DNA of 64,000 nucleotides from Rhinopithecus roxellana (GCF_007565055.1 NC_044568.1:25245936-25309935), one strand, 5' to 3'. Numbered from the stretch's first letter, positions 1 to 11,160 are shown. Notes: generated by a model from the sequence alone, not told the origin. Numbers and translations: made by a program.

Positions 1-45
1 AGGTGTGCCACAGGACAGTGCAGAGGACTGGGTGCTGGGGCTCAC

Positions 46-1743
46 CTGGCACGAGGAAGCACCTGCGCCACCTGCACAGATCATGGAGTCAGTGATATCT
101 GAGCCCCAGTACTACTGGCACTGATTCACAGTGACCAGGGGCAAAGCCACCTGCTGCAGACGTGCTGGTGTCACATTGCCTGTGGGCCAGGAGGGGTGGT
201 CAGGTGGGGCCCAGAACACTGGTCCCCAGCCCAGTCCTCCCACCCTGAGCTTTGGCCTGAGTTCCTACCCACGCCACTGAGGCGACCCCAGCCGGTGGTG
301 ACACATGTGAGGCTTTCAGTCAGAGCCTCGTTTGAGGATGCCAGGCAAACTGGCGAGATGCGTGTTGTGTACTGGGCTGGTGAGGCGAGCTTCAGCAGTG
401 TCACATCATTGTTCATGGTGGTAGGGTTCCAGCTAGGGTGTGTAATGGCCTGTGGGGTCAGAAACAGTCCATGTTGGGCTGGGGTGGGCCCCGGCACCTG
501 GGGCTGATGGGTGCTGAGCAGGGTAGGCCAGGGCGTGTCCTGAATTCCCCGTTCCCAGCACCCACCCACTTGCACTGCCCACTTTTCCTCTGTGTCTGCA
601 ACCCAGGCACTCACCCGAGAGATGGACAGAACCTGCAAGGGCTCAGCGTTCGATGATAGGTCATGCTCGCCCAGGACAACAAAGTGGCGGCCAGGGCTGC
701 AGGGGTGTGGGGTTAGGCAGCTGCAGGGAGGCCAGAGCAAGGAGACAGCCAGGGGAGGAGGCAGGAAGAGGCGAGGGGCAGGGCAGGTGGAGTGCAGGTG
801 CTCACCTGACATTGCAATGGGCAGCAGTGACCACCCAGGACTGCCTGATGAGAGAACCACCGCAGAAGTGGAAGCCGCTGCTGTCCTGGGGTCAGGGCTC
901 AGAGGTCAGAGTGGGGTTGGGCTGCTTAGGCTGCCCCTAGGCATGACATACCCAGGACCCTGCCCACCCCTCCGGTGGTACACCTGCAGGGACACCTGCC
1001 AGGGCCAGTAGCCTGGCACTGCATTCTCCTCGTTGACAATTCTCTGGCTGAAGCTCAGGGCTGGTTTGATGGCAGGAACACCGCAGCCTGGCCATTGGGC
1101 TAATGAGGACCTGCTTCCTATGCCTCAGCCCACCTTTCCCCACCTCCTTTTGGGTGCCTGAGGCTGTGCACCCCAGAGAGGTCAGTCGAGAGGGTACAAC
1201 ACTACCCCTTTCCCAACGGTACATGCAGGCACCTTCGGGCCCCACAGCTATCTTGGTTATCCCCATCCAACCAGTCCCGCAGCGCTGCTGTTCTCTCACA
1301 TCTTTCTCCAGCCTAGTCCCCGCTGTTCCCCATCTCTACCCCTGGTCTCTCTGCCCGCTCCAGGCCTGAACACTACAGACCCTTCATGCAGCCAGAAGGT
1401 TGTTTCTAAAAGTCATGGACAGCTCTTCCTGTCTCAGCTTCCTAAACACTCCCGGACTCCAGGGCCTTGCTCAAGCTCTGGTCCTATTCGTGAGACTCCC
1501 CCACCCCACCTCTTGCCCCCTCCCAGCCCCGCAGGCCTGTTCCGGCTCCCCTGCCCTGGCATATCCTGTTTCCTTTGCCCACTCTGTCCACTTTTGTCCC
1601 TTCCAGCCAGCCTGGCCCCTTCCCGGGGCTGGTGCTGGGAGCTGAGTTGTTCCCAGGTCTGAATCAGGGCTGGTCCTGGCCCACTCACCCCAGGAGGAAC
1701 CGAGGAGAACCAGGCTTAGGGTCAGGCTGAGCAGCAGCATCAT
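46..1743 (-). CDS. CTRL: CTRL, chymotrypsin-like serine protease (partial, with premature stop)
   Basis: Secreted S1-family zymogen made in exocrine pancreas (known for the family). Coding exons: 1689-1743, 984-1087, 806-885, 615-696, 269-449, 46-179; the last exon, which should hold the catalytic serine, is off the left edge. All visible borders are GT-AG and phases are continuous. Visible parts: signal peptide starting MMLLLSLTL, activation site QR/IVNEEN, catalytic His in TAAHC (exon 3) and catalytic Asp in NNDV (exon 5). Oddities: exon 6 holds an in-frame TAG at 112-114, where human has Gln in NQCRQYW, and the near-invariant Gly of IVNG is Glu. A product ending there would have 189 residues and no catalytic Ser. 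Identity is sure; the locus is probably a pseudogene or null allele in this genome. Confidence 0.93.
112..114 (-). pseudogene. CTRL: In-frame TAG in CTRL exon 6
   Basis: The minus strand reads GTG AAT CAG TGC CAG TAG TAC TGG GGC. The frame is fixed by exon 5 ending in phase 1 (502 coding bases before exon 6) and by the clear NVTPA...LPLVTVNQC match to CTRL. The stop falls at codon 190, upstream of the missing last exon. Confidence 0.9.
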
Positions 1744-1773
1744 GGCAGATGTGAGGTTGGGAGCTGGGCCTGG

Positions 1774-1780
1774 CTTTATG
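1774..1780 (-). promoter_or_regulatory. CTRL: TATA-like box of CTRL
   Basis: The minus strand reads CATAAAG about 31-37 bases upstream of the start codon. This implies a very short 5' UTR, as is usual for pancreatic protease genes. Motif match only; the transcription start is not known. Confidence 0.4.
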
Positions 1781-2360
1781 GGTCTTCTCGTCCTTGAGCT
1801 AAAGCTCCAGGCCTGAGGCCAGGCCAGCTGTGTAGACTCAGCCCCCTCCCACGCTCCAGTCAAGAGAGGCCCTTTAGGCAAGGTCCCCTGACCCAGGCCT
1901 ATACTTATCAGACAGAGCCCAGGTGTGAGGCTCTCACCTCTGCCACCTCCAAAGCCTGGCCTCTAGTTGGCTCCCAGAACCACCTGCCATTCCAAATGTT
2001 GAGCCCTGGGTACCGAGGGCAGATGGTTAAATCAGGTCTATAGTGACAGCCTGGTGGCTGGGATCAGAGGAGTCTCCCAGGGCTATCAAAGGCACCAGGC
2101 TCTCAGAGAAGGCTGCTCAGCGTCCAGGGTGTTCTGACTGGTGGAGGGAATGCTCACTGTGGTCAACTTTGCTGTGAAGGGCCAGGGGCTGTGAGGTTCT
2201 GGCAGGTTGGGAGTCCTAACACATCATCTCAGTGGTTCCTCATCCGTTTGGAACAGGAGTCACAGGTCTGCTCAGAGATGGTGACTCTCCCACCAGCACG
2301 TGGCTGAGTTGGACACAAACCCACATTTGTCTGGCACTGAAGCCCCCAGTTTTTTCTTTG

Positions 2361-3305
2361 TTTTTTTTTTTGAGACGGAGTCTCGCTCTGTCACCCAGGC
2401 TGGAGTGCAGCGGCCGGATCTCAGCTCACTGCAAGCTCCGCCCCCCAGGTTTACGCCATTCTCCTGCCTCAGCCTCCCGAGTAGCTGGGACCACAGGTGC
2501 CCACCACCTCGCCTGGCTCGTTTTTTTTTTTTTTTTTTGTATTTTTTAGTAGAGACGGGGTTTCACCGTGTTAGCCAGGATGGTCTAGATCTCCTGACCT
2601 CGTGATCCGCCCGTCTCGGCCTCCCAGAGTGCTGGGATTACAGGCTTGAGCCACCGCGCCCGGCCTTTTTTTTTTTTTTTTTTGAGACGGAGTCTCACTC
2701 TTCGCCCAGGCTGGAGTGCAGTGGTTTGATCTTGGCTCACTGCAAGCTCCGCCTCCCGGGTTCACACCATTCTCCTGCCTCAGCCTCCCATGTAGCTGGG
2801 ACTACAGGCGCCTGCCACCATGCCCGGCTAATCTTTTGTATTTTTAGTGGAGACGGGATTTCACTGTGTTAGCCAGGATGGTCTCGATCTCCTGACTTTG
2901 TGATCCGCCCACCTCGGCCTCCCAGAGTGCTGGGATTACAGGCGTGAGCCACCGAGCCCGGCCAAGAAGCCCCCACTCTTTTTTTTTTTTTTTTTTTTTT
3001 TTGAGACGGAGTCTCGCTCTGTCGCCCAGGCTGGAGTGCAGTGGCCGGATCTCAGCTCACGGCAAGCTCCGCCTCCCGGGTTTACGCCATTCTCCTGCCT
3101 CAGCCTCCCGAGTAGCTGGGACTACAGGCGCCAGCCACCTCGCCCGGCTAGCTTTTTTTTTGTATTTTTTAGTAGAGACGGGGTTTCACCGTGTTAGCCA
3201 GGATGGTCTCGAACTCCTGACCTCGTGATCCGCCCGTCTCGGCCTCCCAAAGTGCTGGGATTACAGGCTTGAGCCACCGCGCCCGGCCAAGAAGCCCCCA
3301 CTCTT
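2361..3305 (-). repeat. Three head-to-tail AluY-type elements (minus)
   Basis: Reverse-oriented Alus at about 2361-2665, 2666-2963 and 2979-3288, each starting with poly-T and ending ...gcccggcc or a close variant. The third has a perfect 17-base target-site duplication, 'aagaagcccccactctt', at 2964-2980 and 3289-3305, so it is a recent insertion next to the second. They lie between CTRL and PSMB10. Confidence 0.9.
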
Positions 3306-3603
3306 AACAATGAGATGATGCTTATGAAGTGCCTGGCATTTAGGAGGGCAAAGTGTGAGCTCTTGGTGCCTGGCAGACCCTGGACTGAGGCTGCAGTTGG
3401 AGAGTGACAGCCATCAAAACTCTGCCACCCTCTCTAGGCCTTGGGGCTCCCATGGGCAAGCCCCTGATGTCTGCAGCCCATTTGTTACTGAGCTGCAGGC
3501 CAAGCTTGAAGGGAGAAGACACCCTGTGTGTAGAATTCCAACAGGTGCATTGGCTGGCCTCCTTCTGGGAGTGTGAGGGCTTTAACTGATTCAAGAACAG
3601 ATC

Positions 3604-4543
3604 AGGGCTGAGTGTGGTGGCTTACGCCTGTAATGCCAAAACTTTGGGAGGCAGAGGTAGGAGGCTTGATTGCAGGAGTTCGAGACCAGCCTGGGCAACA
3701 TGATGAAACCCTGTCTCTGCAAAAAAAAAAAAAAAAATGTTTAATTAAAAAATGATCTGGGCATGGTGGTACACACCTGTAGTCCCAGCAACTGAGAAGC
3801 CTGAGACAGGAGGGATCACTTGAGCCCTTTTCAAGGCTGCAGTGAGCCATGAGTGCACCACTACATTCCAGCCTGGGCGATGGAGCTAGACCCCGTCTTA
3901 AAAAAAGAAACCGCATCAGTCAAAAAATGAGATGAATTGGCCAGGCGCAGTGGCTCACGCCTGTAGTCCCAGCACTTTGGGAGGCCGAGACGGGCGGATC
4001 ACGAGGTCAGGAGATTGAGACCATCCTGGCTAACACAGTGAAACCCCTGTCTTTACTAAAAATACAAAAAATAGCTGGGCGTGGTGGTGGGCGCCTATAG
4101 TCCCAGCTACTCAGGAGGCTGAGGCAGAAGAATGGCGTGAACCCGGGAGGCAGAACTTGCAGTGAGCCGAGATCACACCACTGCACTCCAGCCTCGGTGA
4201 CAGAGCGAAACTCTGTCTTAAAAAAAAAAAAAAAAAAAAGCCGGGCGCGGTGGCTCAAGCCTGTAATCCCAGCACTTTGGGAGGCCGAGACGGGCGGATC
4301 ACGAGGTCAGGAGATCGAGACCATCCTGGCTAACACGGTGAAACCCCGTCTCTACTAAAAAAAATACAAAAAACTAGCCGGGCGTGGTGGCAGGCGCCTG
4401 TAGTCCCAGCTACTCGGGAGGCTGAGGAGAGAATGGCATAAACCCGGGAGGCGGAGCTTGCAGTGAGCTGAGATCCGGCCACTGCACTCCAGCCTGGGCG
4501 ACAGAGCGAGACTCCGTCTCAAAAAAAAAAAAAAAAAAAAAAA
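3604..4543 (+). repeat. Three Alu elements (plus)
   Basis: About 3604-3911 is an older, diverged AluJ/S-like copy. About 3939-4239 and 4240-4543 are younger copies placed tail to head. The last has the AluY-type 'ctcaagcctgtaatccc' start and a 23-base A tail. Confidence 0.88.
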
Positions 4544-4544
4544 G

Positions 4545-4690
4545 AATTAATGGATAGAGAGATGGATAGATGATAAAGCAAATATAACAAAATACTATCA
4601 GGTCTATGGTGACCTGACAGGGTATGGGTATTCAATATACAACTCTACTTTTCTGTTACATTTACAAACATTCATAATAGAATGTTGGGG
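4545..4690 (+). repeat. Ancient L1M-type LINE 3' end
   Basis: Text such as 'agggtatgggtattcaatat' followed by 'acttttctgttacatttaca' and 'cattcataataga' resembles the 3' end of old mammalian L1 elements. Recognised from memory; the subfamily is uncertain. Confidence 0.45.
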
Positions 4691-5490
4691 TTCAGGGAGC
4701 AGTTAGCGGCCCAAGGATGTCCAGCCTGGCATAGACCCTCCCTGAAGCCTGGGCCGACTCTCCCTGACAGTTCTGAAGCTGCAGTGGAGTTCATCTGTTC
4801 TCACTAAGGGCAGGATGCTCTTGCTGGCACCCAGCAGCCAGGCCTGAGACTCAGCAGGGGCCCAGCAAAGTTTTGTTGGAGAAATGTGTCCTCTCTCCCC
4901 ATGTGAGTCCTGTGAGCCTTATTAATCCGGAAAACTTGGAGTCACAAGCCCAGCATGTGCAGACAGAAGCCAAGCTTCATGTGAGCAGTGCAGGCATGCC
5001 TCGCCATCTGAGGGGTGTCACCGGTAAAGATGTGAGGTTGAGAAGTGCTTGGTGAGAACTTGCCTTGGAGTCAGGGAGTGGCTCCTCTTGTCAGCACTTT
5101 AGCCCTCAGTGAGGCCTTACTGAAAGGTATGAGCTTTGTCCTGGGCCACTGAGGAGCCATGGAAAGTCCCTAGGAGGGGTCATGGGGTCTTCTGTGTTTT
5201 ACAAGTCTCCAGTGGACTACAGGGCAAGAGCAAGGCAGTGGAGTGGTGGGGGAGCCTCCAAGGTGTGGAGTCAGAAGGAAGGTTTGGATGGAGATCAAGC
5301 TTGCAATGCTGGCCAGGGCTGGGGTTCTGGAATTGTAGGTGCCTGAGGTGATGGGTGAAGAGCATCTCTTAGGCCAGACACTAGAGCTATGGGAAGTAAT
5401 GGTCCCTGCAGGGACGCCTTAGCTACAGAGCCCTGCTGGCTGCCTGCCCACCCTACTCCACTCAAGAATGACACAGCCATCTGTTTAACT
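4691..5490. other. CTRL-PSMB10 intergenic sequence
   Basis: Unique-looking sequence downstream of PSMB10 and upstream of CTRL. No splice-consistent exon, RNA gene or clear repeat was seen; short open frames here show no family resemblance. Confidence 0.5.
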
Positions 5491-5503
5491 GTTATTTTCT
5501 GGG

Positions 5504-5509
5504 TTTATT
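5504..5509 (-). terminator. PSMB10: Poly(A) signal of PSMB10
   Basis: AATAAA on the minus strand, 34-39 bases past the stop codon at 5543-5545. The 3' UTR should be only about 50-60 bases long. Confidence 0.8.
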
Positions 5510-5542
5510 CCCCCTTGTTCAAGCTCTAAGCCTCAAACTATT

Positions 5543-7738
5543 TTACTCCACCTCCATAGCCTGCACAGTTTCCTCCACTAGCTCCAGGGTTAGTGGCTTC
5601 ACGGTTTGGGTCAGGACAGCTGTGGTTCCAGGCACAAAGTGGTAGCGGCCAGACCTGGGAGAGAGGAGGGACGGCCTCTGAACATGGGCCTGTCATGTGG
5701 CCCATCCCCTTCTTGCAGCCCTCTATCTCCCCTGCTACAGCCCCACACATCCCTGTGGTACCCCATCTCCAGCACTCACCTCTTCACGGGCTCTGTGGGT
5801 GAGCTCAGTGTCCGCAGCAGCTTGGCACCCGTCTTCGTGATTACACATGCGTCCACATTGCCCCCGGAGCCCAGGTCACCCAAGATTCCGGCGGTGATGG
5901 CTTCCACCAGCAGCCCCTGAGCGGCCTCTAACTGCGGTGATGAGTGTGTGAGGCCTGATGGGCCCTCTGCTGTTAACTTAGGCTACAGCCTGGGGACTTG
6001 CCTGTCCACTCACCCAATCTGGTCTTGCACCCCAAATCCCCACTGTGTTTCTCCCTCTGAGCCTTAGCCACCTCTGAGGCAATATCACCTGCTTCCATCC
6101 CACCCCAAACAAAATCTAGGCTCCAGACGTTGATATAAGTGGGACCCTACTGGTCCTTCCCTCCGCCCTCGGTTCCAAAAGATCCTCTGTGAGCTTCGAC
6201 TTCTCCCAACCGTCCAGGCTTTGGTATTGGACGGTGTTGTGCCAGGACCGCACTTCTCTGCCCTTACTCCACTCACCCTTCAGTGGTCACCTCCTCCAAG
6301 CCTTCCCCCACCTCCACACCGGGCCAGGGTCCTGTGCTCCCCCAGCTCCCGGGTGCACATCCCACCAGCGACCACATAGTCGGGGACAGAGGCCGCTCAC
6401 CGTCATGTTCGGCTGGAACCGGTCTTCTAGCACCGCCAGGGCCTCGCCCTGGCCAGAGCCTGAAGGCAGGAGAACCATCTGAAGTCAACCGCTGCCACCC
6501 CGTTTGGAGTACAACCGTGAGGCCAAGGTCACGGGCAGGGTTCGAGGAGAAGGGACAGAAGTGCTCACCCAGGGCTGTGAAGGGCAGACGGCTGTAGGAG
6601 CCATGGGGATGCACGCCGTAGAGCTGCGGTCCAGTCAGGTCTACGCCGCCCACGATCAGCGATGCACCCACGTGGCCCCGGTACCTGCTCGAGAATGGGC
6701 GGGGTCGGTAACAAGCGGGGGCCTAGGCCCCGCCCCTCTAGGCCCCGCCCTTAGGTGCTATCCCCGCCCCTTCCTGTGATCTGGCGCCCGATGACTGACA
6801 TAGCCTTTTCCGATAGCCCAGCTTCTCTTGGGCCGGCCTCTTCCGGTCACCTGGCCCGCCGCGGCCCCGCCCCCTTTCTGTCCCGCCTTCCATTGGCCCC
6901 GCCCCCGCAACGACCCCTCCCGGGATCCTGTTAGCCCCGCCCCCGCACCGGAAGAGCGTCTGGCACAGGACACGAGTGACCGTGGCCACGCGGGGCTCTC
7001 GGCCCGTGGATAGCGCGTGTAGCTCCATCTTGGACGCCACCATCCTTGTGGTCATCTCGGCGTCAGCGGCTACTCCAGCCCCACAGCAGCTGAGGGAAAA
7101 GGGAGGATCGGTGTGGGCAGGGCTGGCACGTGCCGGGACCCGAGTGGGAACGAGGGGGCTGTTCTCTTTTGCATGAGGGAACTGGGCTGGGGAGTCTCAC
7201 TAGATTTTGGGGGCGATGAAGTGGATCTTCTCACAGCTCTTGTCCGCCACGACCGAATCGTTAGTGGCTCGCGTGTCGGCGCCCAGAATGACTCCGTCCT
7301 GAGGAGAGGGAGGGACCACAGCCTCAGTGCCTGCTCGATAGTCCCGGCTCCCCTCCAGCTCCCCTGTCCCTCTCCGCTGCTCACTTGGAACACAAGGCCC
7401 GCGATGGTTGTCCCGGTCTTGCGTGCATGAGGGACCTTGAGCCCCGGGAGGACGCGTTCCAAGGATGCATTTCTAGAAACGGAGGAGGGCGCCCAGGTTT
7501 CGGCTCTGCTTCCAGTACCCCTGTTGCTTCCCCTAACTTGGTCCCCGTCTCCTTCATCTTCCGGGGTAAGCCTGGAACCCAAGTCGCCCAACACACCCTC
7601 CTCCACCCCCAGCCAGGAAAAAAGGTCACGACCAAGCAGAGGTGACTCAGGAGTGATCGTCCCCTCCCCAGCCCCGCTTCACCTTTGGCAGTTCTCGAAG
7701 GAGAAGCCCCCTCGGGGCTCCAGGGCTGGCTTCAGCAT
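5543..7738 (-). CDS. PSMB10: PSMB10, immunoproteasome subunit beta2i (MECL-1)
   Basis: Replaces beta2 in the 20S core to form the immunoproteasome, giving trypsin-like cleavage for MHC class I peptides (known). Eight coding exons: 7683-7738, 7385-7472, 7201-7298, 6949-7089, 6569-6684, 6401-6459, 5780-5931, 5543-5654; all GT-AG, phases continuous, total 273 aa as in human. The propeptide runs to HARKTG, and the mature chain starts TTIAG at Thr40 (catalytic Thr1). Asp17 (GADTRAT) and Lys33 (SCEKIH) are present, so the active site is intact. It ends MEVE, then TAA. Small differences from recalled human sequence include VLCQTLFRYRGH and SGQGEALAV. Two ISRE-like motifs lie upstream. Confidence 0.97.
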
Positions 7739-7850
7739 CTTGGGGCAGGCAGAGCGGATTAGGGGTCGCGGGTGGATGGGTCGGTCAGACAAGTGGGGCC
7801 AGTGAGGAACTAAAAAGTCCTCTGCTAGGCTCCACGTCTGTCCTTCCTGC

Positions 7851-7862
7851 TTTCGCTTTCGC
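7851..7862 (-). promoter_or_regulatory. ISRE-like motif 1 upstream of PSMB10
   Basis: The minus strand reads GCGAAAGCGAAA, matching the IRF/ISRE core GAAANNGAAA, about 115-125 bases upstream of the PSMB10 start codon. MECL-1 is interferon-gamma inducible through IRF1 (known), so the site fits. Confidence 0.65.
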
Positions 7863-7904
7863 CTTTACCCTTCAAAGGCCCGTGGCGGTTTTCTGCATCT
7901 TGTC

Positions 7905-7914
7905 TTTCACTTTC
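7905..7914 (-). promoter_or_regulatory. ISRE-like motif 2 upstream of PSMB10
   Basis: The minus strand reads GAAAGTGAAA, an exact GAAANNGAAA match about 170 bases upstream of the start codon and about 45 bases beyond motif 1. Paired sites suggest cooperative IRF binding (inference). Confidence 0.65.
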
Positions 7915-7959
7915 GGCTTCACTCGTGGCTCTGAGCATTTGGAGAACCGGGGGATGTCC

Positions 7960-8590
7960 CTTGCTGTGCCCTCTGTGCTGCTCACAGGGTCCTCTGTTGG
8001 ATAGAGGTTCAAATCTCTTCCCTTCTGGACATTGTTCAGGTCCTCTTCCCCCTCCATCTGAGCCCCCTGCTCTTACCCTAGCCCCAACTCTGACCTCCAG
8101 TCCCAGCATAATAAAGCTCTCAGAGCCTTGGCCAAGTCTGCATTGTTGCTGGCCACCCAGTAGCATCAGGCATGGCTGACTTTTGTTCCTTGTCACCTTT
8201 CTTCCAACTCTTGCCTCTTTTGTTGCCTTCATTCCTCTGCGAAACCTCAAACACAGGCTCAGTCCTCAGCCACAGGGACCCTGGTCTTTCCATCTTCCGT
8301 CTCAGGTGACATCTTCCCCCTCTAAAGAGGGGCACCATGGGTGCTGGGTTCCACTCATGGCCAAGCCTTGTGATTTCACCTCCCCAGTGACCTCTTGTCT
8401 GCACACATCTTTCTCCTAGCACTTCTCGTCTCAGCTAGCAACCTCTCCCACCTGGACATTGCACTGGCCTCCCTGATTACCTTGCGATTCTTGCCCCCCA
8501 CCTCAGGCTACACCTTACCCTGCAGAGAGCGGGTCTTTCTGAATTGGAAATCTAGTCACACTCTTTCTCTGGTTTAAACCCTTCAGCAAT
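7960..8590. other. PSMB10 upstream flank
   Basis: Unique or very old repeat-derived sequence. Parts of 8100-8580 ('cttccaactcttgcctctt', 'gcactggcctccctgatta') have the flavour of L2-type LINE relics, but the match is weak. No exon was supported. Confidence 0.35.
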
Positions 8591-8592
8591 CT

Positions 8593-8720
8593 GGGCCTGG
8601 TGGCTCACACCTGTAATCCCAGCACTTTGGAAGCCCGGGAGTTCGAGGCTGCAGTGAGTATGGATCATGCCATTGCACTCCAGCCTGGGCAACAGACCCC
8701 ATCTCAAAAGGGGGAAAAAA
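8593..8720 (+). repeat. Internally deleted Alu (plus)
   Basis: Starts like an Alu left arm ('ggtggctcacacctgtaatcc') and jumps to the 'gttcgaggctgcagtgag' region with the middle missing. Confidence 0.7.
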
Positions 8721-8764
8721 AGACTTGGGTTTGAGCCTAAGAGCAGCACGCAGCTGCCAAAGGG

Positions 8765-8768
<4 letters not shown>

Positions 8769-8795
<27 letters not shown>

Positions 8796-9095
8796 GAGAC
8801 GGGGTCTTACTCTGTTGCCCAGGCTGGAGTACAGTGGTGTAATCTCAGTTCACTGGAACCTCTGCCTCCCAGGCATAAGCACTCTTCCACGTCAGCCTCC
8901 TGAATAGCGGGGACCACAGGCACACACCACCATGCCTGGCTAACTTTTTGTATTTTTTTTTTTTTTGGTGGAGATGGGGTTTCACCATGTTGCCCAGGTT
9001 GGTCTTGAACTCCTGAGCTCAGGCGATCCACCCTCCTCAGTCTCCCAAAGTGCTTGGCTTACAACCATGAACCACCGTGGTTGGTTGTGCCTGGC
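8769..9095 (-). repeat. Alu (minus)
   Basis: A poly-T start at 8769, then a diverged full-length reverse Alu ending near 9095 at '...gtgcctggcc'. Confidence 0.85.
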
Positions 9096-9103
9096 CTATT
9101 TTA

Positions 9104-10179
9104 CTTTTTTTTTTTTTTTTTAACACAAGGTCTTGCTGTTGCACAGGCTGGAGTGCCATGGTACCATCTCGGCTCACTGCAACATCTGCCTCCCAGGTAC
9201 AAGCAAACCTCCCACCTCAGCCTCCCTAGAATATTTGACTACAGGTGTGGCGACGCCTGACTAATGTAAAAAAATTTTTTTTTTTTTTTGAGATGGAGTT
9301 TTGCTCTTGTTGCCCAGGCTGGAGTGCAATGGGGTGATCTTGGCTCACCACAACCTCCACCTCTCGGGTTCAAACGATTCTCCTGCCTCAGCCTCCTGAG
9401 TAGCTGGGATTTACAGGCGTGCGCCACCATGCCTGGCTAATTTTGTTTTTTTTTTTTTTTTTTGAGACAGAGTCTCGCTCCGTCACCCAGGCTGGAGTGC
9501 AGTGGCCGGTTCTCAGCTCACTGCAAACTCTGCCTCCCAGGTTTATGCTATTCTCCTGCCTCAGCCTCCGAGTAGCTGGGACTACAGGCGCCCGCCACCT
9601 CGCCCGGCTAGTTTTTTGTATTTTTTAGTAGAGACGGGGTTTCACCGTGTTAGCCAGGATGGTCTCGAACTCCTGACCTCGTGATCCGCCCGTCTCGGCC
9701 TCCCAAAGTGCTGGGATTACAGGCTCGAGCCACCGCGCCTGGCCTAATTTTGTATTTTTAGTAGAGACGGGGTTTCTCCATGTTGGTCAGGCTGGTCTCA
9801 AACTTCCGACCTCAAGTGATCCGCCCGCCTTGGCCTCCCAAAGTGCTGGGATTACAGGCGTGAGCCACCACGCCCGGCCTAATTTTTAAAATTTTTTGGC
9901 CGGGCGCGGTGGCTCAAGCCTGTAATCCCAGCACTTTGGGAGGCTGAGACGGGCGGATCACGAGGTCAGGAGATCAAGACTATCCTGGCTAACATGGTGA
10001 AACCCCGTCTCTACTAAATAATACAAAAAACTAGCCGGGCGTGGTGGCGGGCGCCTGTAGTCCCAGCTACTCGGGAGGCTGAGGCAGGAGAATGGCGTGA
10101 ACCCGGGAGGCGGAGCTTGCAGTGAGCTGAGATCCGGCCACTGCACTCCAGCCCGGGCGGCAAAGCGAGACTCCATCTC

Positions 10180-10212
<33 letters not shown>

Positions 10213-10270
10213 TGTAGAGATGAGGGCTCACTATATTGCCCAGGCTGGTCTCGAACTCCTGGGCTCAATC
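9104..10270 (-). repeat. Three-level nested Alu block
   Basis: An old reverse Alu (9104-9270, resuming 10209-10270) is split by a reverse AluS (about 9273-9445 and 9744-9879) and by a forward AluY (9898-10208). The AluS is itself split by a reverse AluY (about 9446-9743), flanked by 'ctaattttg' at 9437-9445 and 9744-9752. The order of insertion can be read from what interrupts what. Confidence 0.75.
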
Positions 10271-10295
10271 AAGTCAAACCCAAGTCTTTACAGTG

Positions 10296-10460
10296 GCCCA
10301 TTACTCTTCTTGTCCCTCTCACTTCAGTATAGGCACTGCCTCCTCTGGGAGGCCTTTGCTGACCCGAAAGACTCAGCCTCTTGTGCTCCCTAAGCTTTCC
10401 TCAGAGCATTTAGCTTCATTAGTAATTAAACTTTCATTAGTGAAATGATCTGATTAATGG
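10296..10460 (+). repeat. L2-type LINE relic
   Basis: 'tgcctcctctgggaggcctt' followed by 'tgctgacccg' and 'gctccctaag' matches the remembered 3' part of L2 elements. Confidence 0.5.
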
Positions 10461-10487
10461 TTGTCATTCCAAGATTCAAATTCTAAA

Positions 10488-10801
10488 TTTTTTTTTTTTT
10501 GACACCCAGTCTCTTTTTTTTTTGAGAGTCTCACTCTGTCGCCCAGTCTGGGGTGCAATGACATGATCTCAGCTCACAGTGACCTCCCCCTCCCAGGTTC
10601 AAATGATTCTCATGCCTCAGCTTCCAGAGTAGCTGGGACGACAGGCGTGCGCCACCACACCTGGCAAATGTTTTGTATTTTAGTAGAGATGGGGTTTCTA
10701 CCACGTTGGCCAGGCTGGTCTCAAACTCCTGAGATCAGGTGATCCGCTTGGTTCAGTCTCTCAAAGTGCTGGGATTACAGGCGTGAGCCACTGTGCCTGG
10801 C
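10488..10801 (-). repeat. Alu (minus)
   Basis: Poly-T start with an extra T-run near 10514, then a complete diverged reverse Alu ending '...ccactgtgcctggc'. Confidence 0.85.
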
Positions 10802-11160
10802 TTCTAAACTCTTGTGGCCCTGTCATTCACCCAGCACTCAAAAGGCTGTCTCACTTGCCCTTTTGGGAGCTGGGAGGGACAGCTCAAATCATCCCCTCCC
10901 TGTACTCCTCTGACAGGGTTGGTGGGTGCAGCCAGCTCCAGTCCCCACACCCAGCACTGAGGCAGGCATGGTGCACACTGCCTCAACAGCTCGACCAGGA
11001 GAGTGGACAGCTGCACATCTAGGGTGCCCACCTCAGTCCCAGGCCTCAGCAGAGCCCATCTTGCCCCACTCCGCACAGCACTGAGCCTGTGGCTAGTGAT
11101 GAGTGAAACCTGGTGTGGGACTCTAGTGCCTCCCTTTAACCTGCAACATACACGTCAGGG
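10802..11160. other. LCAT downstream flank
   Basis: Unique sequence between the Alu block and the LCAT 3' end. No gene signal was seen. Confidence 0.5.

Noticed and set aside
46..179. The possibility that the CTRL TAG is a framing mistake
   Set aside because: Exon 5 (181 bases) and exon 6 (134 bases) keep the phase expected from human, and residues on both sides of the stop match CTRL in the same frame.
1940..2000. Possible PTF1-like site (CACCTG) upstream of CTRL
   Set aside because: CACCTG is present at 1981, but the second half (TTTTCCC at the right spacing) is not.
7070..7606. 178-residue frame covering PSMB10 exon 2
   Set aside because: Reads through introns on both sides of exon 2; spliced phases give the canonical 273-aa protein.
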